The position numbers and the translations under genes were made by a program. A DNA stretch of 14,469 bases from Pedosphaera sp. (GTDB lineage: Bacteria; Verrucomicrobiota; Verrucomicrobiia; Limisphaerales; UBA9464): NCBI GenBank assembly GCA_009695405.1, contig SIAZ01000070.1, positions 1 through 14,469 on the forward strand, in the 5' to 3' direction. Positions 1 to 5,917 of this stretch are shown here, one piece after another. The notes under the pieces are model-generated. The model made no database searches. It saw only the letters and a program-made list of their open reading frames with translations, and had not been told where the DNA came from. How positions within the stretch are numbered: the stretch's first letter is position 1; each line of letters starts with the position of its first letter.

Positions 1-54
1 AACCATACCGTTGCCGAACTCCTGCCTTGGAACTGGAAACCGGCGAAAGCCTAA
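1..54 (+). CDS. IS66 family transposase, C-terminal fragment
   Basis: Reading from base 1, the last 17 codons give NHTVAELLPWNWKPAKA followed by TAA at 52-54. The ELLPWNWKP tail is the usual ending of IS66-type transposases (the C-terminal segment after the DDE catalytic domain). Nothing catalytic is visible because the rest of the gene lies outside the window. An IS66-like terminal repeat follows about 70 bases downstream, which supports the call. The fragment is too short to assign a subgroup. Confidence 0.6.
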   Translation, partial: NHTVAELLPWNWKPAKA

Positions 55-126
55 TCCGGTCGGTCGACCTTTCTTCCCCGCCTTCGATCGCGGAATATCC
101 TACTTTCGGCAACTAGGGAACCATGA

Positions 127-144
127 GGTTGGGCGTACGCTTAC
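127..144. repeat. IS66-type terminal inverted repeat (right end)
   Basis: The sequence aggttgggcgtacgcttac-like end reads GTAAGCGTACGCCCAAC on the opposite strand. GTAAGCG is the hallmark of IS66-family termini. The partner repeat is outside the window, so the inner boundary of the repeat is approximate. Confidence 0.55.
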
Positions 145-201
145 GGTTGAGTGGCTTGGACGTTGCCCGATTGGAACCGGCGAGAGATACTGACCCTCGG
201 A

Positions 202-1000
202 ATGGATGATATTCAGTTTCGCTTTGGCGGCATGGCTCGATTGTATGGGCAGACAGGATTAGAGCGTCTGCGGCGTGCCCATGTGATGGTGGTGGGAATT
301 GGGGGCGTGGGTTCTTGGGCCGTGGAAGCACTGGCACGGTCGGGTGTAGGGCGGCTCACTTTAATTGATTTAGACGAAGTTTGCGTGAGCAATATAAATC
401 GTCAGTTGCACGCCTTAGACGAGACGGTTGGACGCGCCAAGGTGGAGGTGATGGCGGAACGTGTGCGAGGTATTCATTCTGCGATCCGAGTTTTGCCGGT
501 CATGGAATTTTTCACCGCAGAAACAGCGGAACGATTATTAGGTCTTGAGGCGGATGGCTCTGAGTCGCGGCCGGAGGTGGTCATTGACGCGATTGATTCT
601 ATGAACAACAAAGTGCGATTGATCTCCCTTTGTCAGCGGGCTTCGATTCCGGTCGTCGTTTGTGGGGCAGCGGGGGGGGTGCCGTGATCCGACTCGAGTG
701 AGGGCATCTGATCTAGGTGAGGTGACCCATGACCGATTGCTGTCTGAAGTTCGTAAGCGATTGCGTAAAGAAAAAGTATTTTTGAGGGAAACCCGACGGT
801 TCGGTATTCAGAGCATTCATTCGATTGAACCCCAAGTTTTCCCGAGTGCAAATGGAGAAGTCTGTGCTGAGCGAGGCGAAACCGATGGATCCGGTTTGAG
901 GTTAAACTGCGCTTCTGGATTTGGATCCGCCACTTTTGTGACTGGCACCTTTGGATTTGCTGCTGCGGAGAGAGCTATCAACCACCTTCTTGCCAGTTAA
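202..1000 (+). pseudogene. tcdA: tRNA threonylcarbamoyladenosine dehydratase (TcdA/CsdL), frameshifted
   Basis: TcdA is an E1-like (ThiF/MoeB fold) enzyme that uses ATP to cyclise t6A to ct6A at position 37 of ANN-decoding tRNAs. The first part (202-687) starts MDDIQFRFGGMARLYG and carries the nucleotide-binding loop GIGGVGSW (residues 32-39), the acidic strand LIDLDEV and NRQLHAL, all as in E. coli TcdA. The reading frame breaks in a run of eight G (672-679) around codon 158, giving a premature TGA at 685-687. The next frame continues exactly where TcdA should, with GGCRDPTRVRASDL, then EVCAERGE and CASGFGSATFVTGTFGF, to a stop at 998-1000. With one G removed the product would be about 265 aa, the normal family length. 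The ATG at 202 was chosen over an upstream GTG at 151 because the latter overlaps the likely IS target duplication. The break may be real decay, a slippage site or a sequencing error. Confidence 0.88.
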
Positions 1001-1084
1001 AGTTGAGGCGTCCTAAGAGTGGTACCTGGACTCTGGTCAGTGAAAATCGGGGTGATTAGGTGGAGAACAAATTTAGAATGAGTT

Positions 1085-1504
1085 CTAGGGTAGGGGCCGT
1101 TTCAAGGTGAAAATCCCAGTGTCAAATCGACTGTCATAGGTCGCGCTAAACTGTTGGGGATCAATTTTGCCAGCTGTGGTAATTTTGATGCCAAAGATTC
1201 GTTTGGACCCTCTGAAAACAAAGGTGTCGTTGGTCTGGTAACCTCGGATGAGTGTGCTGAAGTTGCCGGTGTGCGAACCCCATTGTGCTTCAAATCGTGC
1301 TCTATAATCAAAGGCTCCTTCAGGAATAATGACCGCTCGGAGAGTCCCGCCGTGAGTGTTATTGGTGTTCTGCCAAGAACCAGTCCATCGCCCACTCACT
1401 GAGGACTGGGGATTCGCTGGAGATTTCTTCCAATCACCTTCAAAGGATCTGCAACCAGAGGTTAGCCACCCCGTCAAAAGCACGACAAAGAAAAGGCACT
1501 TCAT
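1085..1504 (-). CDS. Small lipoprotein of unknown function, last gene of the ApbE operon
   Basis: I do not recognise a named family with certainty. The 139-aa product begins with a short lipoprotein signal, MKCLFFVVLLTGWLTSGC, with the lipobox LTSGC and Cys18 as the expected lipidated residue. After it comes EGDWKKS, then GRWTGSWQNTNNTHGG, and a series of short alternating segments ending DTGIFTLKRP. This pattern suggests a small all-beta domain and resembles hypothetical proteins I associate with Verrucomicrobia and Planctomycetes, with GRWxGxW and a terminal DxGxFxxxRP. It has no obvious catalytic residues. It starts 30 bases after the Ig-protein stop, on the same strand, so it is probably cotranscribed with the flavin-related genes. 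The start is ATG with no visible Shine-Dalgarno. Confidence 0.75.
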   Translation of the reverse strand: MKCLFFVVLLTGWLTSGCRSFEGDWKKSPANPQSSVSGRWTGSWQNTNNTHGGTLRAVIIPEGAFDYRARFEAQWGSHTGNFSTLIRGYQTNDTFVFRGSKRIFGIKITTAGKIDPQQFSATYDSRFDTGIFTLKRPLP

Positions 1505-1534
1505 AGGAAATTTTTATAATACGATCCGACGACG

Positions 1535-2701
1535 TCAGTTTGCTGAGCGCACTCGATAGATCCGAAATTGTTCGACCGAGGTGGAAATGGAGGTTGAAGA
1601 TCCATTGGTGTGCCCAATGACCTCGGCAATCAATGAAAAAGGCGAACGAATATCGACGGCAGATTCGACGATATAGGGCCGATTTTCGGCGCCGATAAAG
1701 GGAAGCTGAAGAGTGGAACCTGTACGAATGAGAGGGTCGAATCGGAGGGGTGGCAGGACGTCGAGAGTGACGATACTACTCTGGGTTGTACCGGTGGCGT
1801 TGGAGATTTCGGCGAGGTAACTTCCAGCGTTGAAGGGCGTGACCTGAGCCAAAGAAAGCGTGGCGTTGGTGCCAGAGATGGGGAAGCCCTTGAAGGTCCA
1901 GAGAAATTTAAGATGTGCACCGCTAGCAGCGACAGTGAAGTGAACCGACTCGCCTTCATGCACCATCTGTGAAACCGGTTGCGTGGTGATACTAGGTGCC
2001 GGATCAGGTGAAGAGACTGTCAAAGTAACAAAGTCGCTGAAGACGGTCGCCAGTGAGTTGACAAGGCGAACGCGGTAACGGCCGGCCGAGGTAGCTTTGA
2101 CATTGGGCAGAGTTAGAGTCGCATTGGTCGCACTCGAAACTTCGATATCCTCTTTGAACCAACGAAGTGTGAGGGGTTGATCCCCAGTGAAACCGACAGT
2201 GAAAGTAGCGGGTTGCCCGAGTTGAACAGTGAGGCTCGTGGGTTGGGTAAAGATGATTGGAGGTTGGGTACCGAGGACGGTGATTTTCGCTGATTTAGTC
2301 GCCGAATTACCAGTTAGGTCTGAATTTTTCCAACCGGTGATAGTTAAGGGAAAAACGCCACTCTGGGTCGGGGTACCAAAGAGGATACCCCGAGTGCTCA
2401 AGGTCATGCCCGGCGGTAAGGGGCTGTTACTGGAATAACTGGGTGCGATGCCATGACTTGTATCTGAAACGACGAAGGTGGTGGAACTGCGGACCCCGTT
2501 GGTGGCAGTGATGGCCGTTGGCGAAATTCCAGAGGCTCCAGAAAGGGCGTGCATTGTGCCAACCACAGCTGAAGCCCCGAAAATCCAGCGAAGAATGGCG
2601 ATCGAGGGATTGGCGGCGAGTCGTGGGGATGTTTGAAAAACACGAGCTAATGGGGCTAGTTGCAACAAAGCGGCCAGCAGTTGAGGATGGAAAAATTTCA
2701 T
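1535..2701 (-). CDS. Ig-domain envelope protein with an N-terminal SGAS flavinylation-like motif
   Basis: The 388-aa product has a hydrophobic N-terminus in two parts (about residues 6-20 and 34-50), followed directly by HALSGAS (51-57). Next comes a putative-Ig (He_PIG-like) domain at about 66-142, containing LPPGMTLS and GTPTQSGVFPLTI. Two Ig-like domains follow, at about 148-229 (QPTSLTVQLGQPATFTV, core Trp181, SAGRYRVRLVN) and 237-315 (QPVSQMVHEGESVHFTV, core Trp268, NAGSYLAEISN); neither has the usual disulfide. The C-terminal part (319-388), with YIVESAVDI and FRIYRVRSAN, matches the tail module common in verrucomicrobial secreted proteins. The protein is probably membrane-anchored and exposed outside the cytoplasm. 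The ATG at 2701 lies 40 bases after the DUF4266 gene; a longer GTG-started frame overlaps that gene and was rejected. SGAS resembles the ApbE acceptor motif, so Ser57 could carry FMN. That is inference, since the usual Asp at the motif start is His51. Confidence 0.8.
   Translation of the reverse strand: MKFFHPQLLAALLQLAPLARVFQTSPRLAANPSIAILRWIFGASAVVGTMHALSGASGISPTAITATNGVRSSTTFVVSDTSHGIAPSYSSNSPLPPGMTLSTRGILFGTPTQSGVFPLTITGWKNSDLTGNSATKSAKITVLGTQPPIIFTQPTSLTVQLGQPATFTVGFTGDQPLTLRWFKEDIEVSSATNATLTLPNVKATSAGRYRVRLVNSLATVFSDFVTLTVSSPDPAPSITTQPVSQMVHEGESVHFTVAASGAHLKFLWTFKGFPISGTNATLSLAQVTPFNAGSYLAEISNATGTTQSSIVTLDVLPPLRFDPLIRTGSTLQLPFIGAENRPYIVESAVDIRSPFSLIAEVIGHTNGSSTSISTSVEQFRIYRVRSAN
2531..2551 (-). 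other. Candidate ApbE flavinylation motif HALSGAS in the Ig protein
   Basis: Codons 51-57 of the Ig protein read CAC GCC CTT TCT GGA GCC TCT (HALSGAS). Known ApbE targets carry Dxx[S/T]GA[S/T], with FMN on the final Ser or Thr; here that would be Ser57. The site follows the N-terminal hydrophobic segment, so it would lie near the outer face of the inner membrane. His replaces the first Asp, which weakens the match. Confidence 0.45.
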
Positions 2702-2741
2702 TCGGCAATTACAGAGTGGTTGGAAGAGTACTTTGGACAAA

Positions 2742-2969
2742 TTAGTTGCAACCGCAACCGCCACCACCGATACCACGTCCGCCGCTGGCGACTTCCCGAC
2801 TGAACCACATGTGTTCAGATAACCCTTGGCCCGCAGGATCTCGATCACTACGCATGGTGATATCCGAGAGAGTGCGGCGTTGCCACGGTTCTACTGATTG
2901 ACATCCTACTCCAAAAAGCGCGACGACAACAACGAGAACCGTTTTACGAAAAGGAATAACATTTTTCAT
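2742..2969 (-). CDS. DUF4266 family mini-lipoprotein with C-terminal CxC
   Basis: This 75-aa protein has a basic-hydrophobic signal (MKNVIPFRKTVLVVVVALFG), with Cys23 in VGC as the likely lipidated residue. The mature part is only about 50 residues. It shows the DUF4266 pattern: EPWQRRTL, a Met-rich middle, then HMWFSREVASGG and the end GGGGCGCN. The function of the family is unknown. The two cysteines (72 and 74) at the very end could bind a metal or undergo thiol exchange. The gene sits 17 bases after the thioredoxin-like gene and 40 bases before the Ig-protein gene. DUF4266 genes recur with DUF3570 and ApbE genes in other bacteria, so it is probably part of one envelope machine. The start is ATG without a Shine-Dalgarno. 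Confidence 0.9.
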   Translation of the reverse strand: MKNVIPFRKTVLVVVVALFGVGCQSVEPWQRRTLSDITMRSDRDPAGQGLSEHMWFSREVASGGRGIGGGGCGCN

Positions 2970-2986
2970 TGGAGATCATTGATAGA

Positions 2987-3520
2987 TTAGATTTTTACTG
3001 ACTTTAGCAGGTCTTCAATAATGGCAATATACGCTCGGCGCGTTGTGTCGCCTTCAAATTTGGGGTGAACTGAATGAAGTCGACCGTCGGGTGCAACAAA
3101 ATAGGAAGTAGGCATACTAGGGGGGGTGAGTTGATTCGCGAGCTTTTCTTGAGCATCACGAAGAATGGGGAAAGAGACAGGATTACGCTTAAGGAAACGG
3201 TCCATTTCCGCCTTTTTTTCGTCCATACAAATTCCGATCAGCATATAACTTTTTGAGGCATAGGATTTGTGGAGAGCGTTAAGAATAGGGAAGGATTGTT
3301 TGCAGGGAACACACCACGAAGCCCAAAAATCCAAGTGAACCACTTTGCCCCGAATATCGGGTAGAGAACCCTCCAACCCGAGAGTCGAAAGATCAGGTAA
3401 AGAGTCACCTATTTTCACTCCAGCGCAAAGAGAGTTCGTCGCTAGGGCGGTTGCACCGAGTCCGATGAGCGATTGGATGAAATGGCGGCGAGAGGCGGGA
3501 TTAAGTGGCGACGTGTTCAT
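2987..3520 (-). CDS. TlpA/ResA-like thioredoxin-fold protein with twin-arginine signal
   Basis: This is a 177-aa thiol-disulfide protein of the TlpA/ResA/AhpC-TSA type, which usually reduces disulfides outside the cytoplasm. The N-terminus SRRHFIQSLIGLGATALA resembles a Tat signal, with probable cleavage after SLCA (about residue 33). The catalytic motif is WCVPC at 69-73, after the strand KVVHLDFWAS. A cis-Pro segment SMPTSYFVAPDG follows, as expected for the fold. The ATG at 3520 was chosen because the signal peptide begins there; a longer frame from TTG at 3784 lies within apbE and was rejected. The gene overlaps the apbE 3' end by 20 bases, suggesting translational coupling. Likely partners are the cysteines of the neighbouring DUF4266 lipoprotein or a shared electron chain; this is inference from position. 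Confidence 0.87.
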   Translation of the reverse strand: MNTSPLNPASRRHFIQSLIGLGATALATNSLCAGVKIGDSLPDLSTLGLEGSLPDIRGKVVHLDFWASWCVPCKQSFPILNALHKSYASKSYMLIGICMDEKKAEMDRFLKRNPVSFPILRDAQEKLANQLTPPSMPTSYFVAPDGRLHSVHPKFEGDTTRRAYIAIIEDLLKSVKI

Positions 3521-4538
3521 GGAATCGGCGGGAAGAAATTCGTTGTTTATCGAGGTGAAAAGAACCGGCAGCGCCCTGTTGGGTTTCGATGAGTTTGAGA
3601 CCTTGGACAGGTCCAAGAACGAAGGCCGCAGTGCTGAGCATACCAGCGATTGTGCAAGTCGACGCGAGGACATGGACACAGTGACAACCCGTATCGACGG
3701 GGCGACCGGTGCGCACATCAATAATGTGACCGAAGCGGCGACCCTCAGATTTAAAATGGCGGAGGTAATCCCCTGAGGTAGCAACCGCGGCAGTGTGAAC
3801 CGCTAATCCGCACCAAGCGGAGTTGGGCTTCTGAGGGTCTTCTAAACCGATATGCCATCCGGGACGACCGTCCGCAGGGAGGCCGGTGACTCGAATGTCA
3901 GCCCCAAAATCAACGAGCACACCGGCGAGACCAAATTGGGCCGAGAGCTGAGAGACTTGATCAACGGCGTATTCTTTACCCATGCCACCGAGATCAAGAG
4001 CCATTCCCGTCTCGGTTAAACGGACCGAACCTATTTTTCGTTCGACCCGCCGCCACCCTACACGCCTTTGAGCTTCATTGATTTCTGATTCACTGGGAAT
4101 ACGGCCTGATTTCCAGTCCCACACTTGGATAAGAGGCAGTGCCGTGGGATCGAAGATGCCGCGAGTAAGGAAGTGCATTTCCTGACACAGTGCAAGGAGT
4201 CGATCGGTTTCCGGATCGGATTCCAGCGTCGAAACCCCAGCGCCTGCGTTTAATTGGGAAATCCAACTTGTGGTTAAGTAGCGGGAGTATTTGGCTTCAA
4301 AGTGGGCAACCCAGATTAAGGCGGCATCAAAAAATGCGGTGACAGCGGGTAAGGGTCCATTCGCGACCAATCGGCAGGGGGTGCCGAGGGCGAAGAAAAT
4401 TCGCTGATGACCGCCGTCAGTCACCGAGTTTTGGATCGTCGGTCGGATACGATTGAGCACGGCTCGGCTATTCCAAGGATCGGCAGGTGGATCCTTAGGA
4501 CGTTGCGGCAGGCTAAGATGAGCAAGGGAAGTTACCAT
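3501..4538 (-). CDS. apbE: ApbE-family FAD:protein FMN transferase
   Basis: ApbE enzymes split FAD and attach FMN through a phosphoester bond to Ser or Thr of target proteins. This 345-aa protein shows the family blocks in order: FFALGTPCRLV (48-58), ALDLGGMGKEYAVDQV (180-195), LVDFGADIRVTG (208-219), AVATSGDYLRHF (251-262), GHIIDVRTGRPV (270-281) and AGMLSTAAFVLGP (298-310). In the last block the usual metal-coordinating Asp (ADAL in most members) is Gly299, while Thr303 is kept. There is no lipobox and no obvious hydrophobic signal with the chosen start. The ATG at 4538 overlaps the DUF3570 stop by seven bases (ATGGTAA), the typical geometry of coupled genes; the upstream TTG-started extension lies inside DUF3570 and was rejected. 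Likely substrates are the SGAT and SGAS sites in two neighbours. The family call is firm; activity is less sure because of the Asp loss. Confidence 0.9.
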   Translation of the reverse strand: MVTSLAHLSLPQRPKDPPADPWNSRAVLNRIRPTIQNSVTDGGHQRIFFALGTPCRLVANGPLPAVTAFFDAALIWVAHFEAKYSRYLTTSWISQLNAGAGVSTLESDPETDRLLALCQEMHFLTRGIFDPTALPLIQVWDWKSGRIPSESEINEAQRRVGWRRVERKIGSVRLTETGMALDLGGMGKEYAVDQVSQLSAQFGLAGVLVDFGADIRVTGLPADGRPGWHIGLEDPQKPNSAWCGLAVHTAAVATSGDYLRHFKSEGRRFGHIIDVRTGRPVDTGCHCVHVLASTCTIAGMLSTAAFVLGPVQGLKLIETQQGAAGSFHLDKQRISSRRFHEHVAT

Positions 4539-5806
4539 CGGAAACCCATGCCGACAGTGACAACATGTGCTTGGGGGTAGGATGACCTGTAAGAGACAGA
4601 GTCGAGGGCGAACATTGCATAGCGTTTGTAGGCCAAATCGAGGCTGATTTGGTCTGTTACATCCCAACGGACAGCAACACCAGCGGTGTAAGTTTCAAGT
4701 TCACTCAGGCGGTAGTCGGAAGAGAAGTACTGAGGCCAAGCAGGGACAGCGAAGGGTGTGCCGGTGCCTGGATACCCGATATCGCCGTCAAAAAGGTAAC
4801 TACCGTCTGCTTGAAGCGCGATATTGACCCCGTTCTTATCGATTGAATTATTGGATCCAGTAAAGACAGGCGCATAAAAATCAGCGGCAGACTGACGGTG
4901 GTAGCGAAAGAGGGGCGAGACAGTGATTCGATCGCCTAGTTTCTGGTTCCAAGTAGTGGTCAGAGTATGGGCTTGAGTGCCCCAGTCATCGTTGTGAAAA
5001 CGGTAATTGGCGTCGATACTGCCATTCAGGGCGGTGACAAAGTGGGTAATTCCAAGATAGCCGACTTCCTTTAAGCGGTGTTCAGGTCGACGTTCGGAAA
5101 TCGGAAAAGAACGATCGGTATTGATGTCGTCACCCGGATAATCGTAGCGGAAGTAAACGCCTTTATACGGATCGGAGAGATAGCCATCAGCCATTCCTAC
5201 GGTTAGATTTACGGTCAGGTAGGTTTTGGGACCGAGGAGTTGAGTGAGGCCGACCAAAACATCCAAGGTATCCTTATCTTTCCAATCTGATTTATTGGAG
5301 AGCCAATAGCCGGTGACCTTATCGCTATTACGAGCCAATCCGAGAGTCAGTATGGTATTTTTTTGATTGAACTCGATGCTTTCACTTAGAGAAAGGCCGA
5401 TGGAACGGTAATCACTTTCCTCGCTATAGGCGATTTGCGGTCGGGTAATAAAGCGTCCGGTAGTAATAGCCGCTTCAATGTAACCTGCACGTCGGATATC
5501 GGAGATGATTTGGAGAGGTACCTGATCGGAACCTGCGTAGGGAATTCCTCCATTGGGCGTTGCCCCAGAGATACCGTCGTAAATGAAGTTCCCCTTCACG
5601 GCAACTTTGGAATTTAGTTCCTGTTCGACATAAACCGATTGGGTACGAATTCGGATACGGTTGTTGTCTTCGATGTAATCTTCGTACCGGTGATCGACTC
5701 GGTTTTCTGCACGGACTCGAAGGGGCAAGGTGAGTTGGATCAAGGCAGCCAAAGCAGAGGACTGCAGGAGTTTAGGAACCCCCAGTACCTTGGATGATCC
5801 AATCAT
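4532..5806 (-). CDS. DUF3570 family outer-membrane beta-barrel protein
   Basis: The 424-aa product has a signal peptide (LLQSSALAALIQLTLPLRVRA, probable cleavage near residue 33; shown here in part: ALAALIQLTLPL). Many alternating polar and aromatic strands follow, ending VVTVGMGFRW, an aromatic C-terminus typical of Bam-inserted barrels. Length and the motifs DHRYEDY and GATPNG fit DUF3570. The molecular function of the family is not established. Residues 77-83 read DGISGAT, an exact match to the ApbE flavinylation pattern, between an early strand (VKGNFIY) and a Gly-rich loop. It is the first gene of the set and overlaps apbE by seven bases. The ATG at 5806 is preferred over the ATG at 5848 because it places the signal peptide correctly; the other would add 14 residues. 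Confidence 0.87.
   Translation of the reverse strand: MIGSSKVLGVPKLLQSSALAALIQLTLPLRVRAENRVDHRYEDYIEDNNRIRIRTQSVYVEQELNSKVAVKGNFIYDGISGATPNGGIPYAGSDQVPLQIISDIRRAGYIEAAITTGRFITRPQIAYSEESDYRSIGLSLSESIEFNQKNTILTLGLARNSDKVTGYWLSNKSDWKDKDTLDVLVGLTQLLGPKTYLTVNLTVGMADGYLSDPYKGVYFRYDYPGDDINTDRSFPISERRPEHRLKEVGYLGITHFVTALNGSIDANYRFHNDDWGTQAHTLTTTWNQKLGDRITVSPLFRYHRQSAADFYAPVFTGSNNSIDKNGVNIALQADGSYLFDGDIGYPGTGTPFAVPAWPQYFSSDYRLSELETYTAGVAVRWDVTDQISLDLAYKRYAMFALDSVSYRSSYPQAHVVTVGMGFRW
5558..5578 (-). other. Candidate ApbE flavinylation motif DGISGAT in DUF3570
   Basis: Codons 77-83 of the barrel protein read GAC GGT ATC TCT GGG GCA ACG (DGISGAT). This fits Dxx[S/T]GA[S/T], the site at which ApbE attaches FMN in proteins such as NqrC, NqrB and RnfG. 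Thr83 would be the acceptor. It is encoded in the same transcription unit as an ApbE. A chance match to a turn in the barrel is possible. Confidence 0.5.
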
Positions 5807-5917
5807 AATGGTTAGTTTATCGCCTGAATGGGAAAGATCGTGAAGCATTTGCTGCGAAGTAAGATTATCAGTGCTTGCCCGTCTTGCGATGAGTTTATTC
5901 CCAGAGCCAGAAAGTGT
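5807..5917 (-). promoter_or_regulatory. Probable promoter region of the DUF3570-apbE operon
   Basis: These 111 bases separate the helicase stop from the DUF3570 start. On the minus strand a GATAAT hexamer (5864-5869, five of six matches to TATAAT) lies 58 bases before the ATG. I see no good -35 at 16 to 18 bases upstream of it, and no clear terminator for the helicase gene. Transcription could therefore also run through from upstream. Confidence 0.25.

Larger units (their letters stand above)
1..144 (+). mobile_element. Right end of an IS66-like insertion sequence (left part outside window)
   Basis: The first 54 bases encode a C-terminal peptide typical of IS66 transposases. About 90 bases later, near 127-144, lies a terminal sequence whose reverse complement begins GTAAGCGTACGCCC. 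IS66-family ends characteristically start with GTAAGCG, so the element probably ends at base 144. IS66 elements usually make 8-bp target duplications, so 145-152 (ggttgagt) would be the right-hand copy; the left copy is outside the window. The element stops 57 bases before the tcdA start and points toward it. The family assignment rests on the short C-terminal tail and the end sequence only. Confidence 0.6.

Noticed and set aside
113..337. Antisense open frame over the tcdA 5' end
   Set aside because: It overlaps the clearly homologous TcdA N-terminus and resembles no protein family; it is a shadow.
672..687. Programmed frameshift as a way to produce intact TcdA
   Set aside because: No stimulatory hairpin or conserved frameshift in this family is known to me; an indel or sequencing error is simpler.
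1001..1084. Possible terminator between the convergent tcdA and lipoprotein genes
   Set aside because: The best stem I found (AGAGT paired with ACTCT, nine-base loop) has only five pairs and no U-run.
1919..1930. A second SGA sequence (ASGAH) in the Ig protein
   Set aside because: It ends in His rather than Ser/Thr and lies in an Ig strand, so it does not fit the flavinylation motif.
5807..5848. Upstream ATG for the DUF3570 protein
   Set aside because: It would put a charged, polar stretch ahead of the signal peptide; the ATG at 5806 gives a normal signal.
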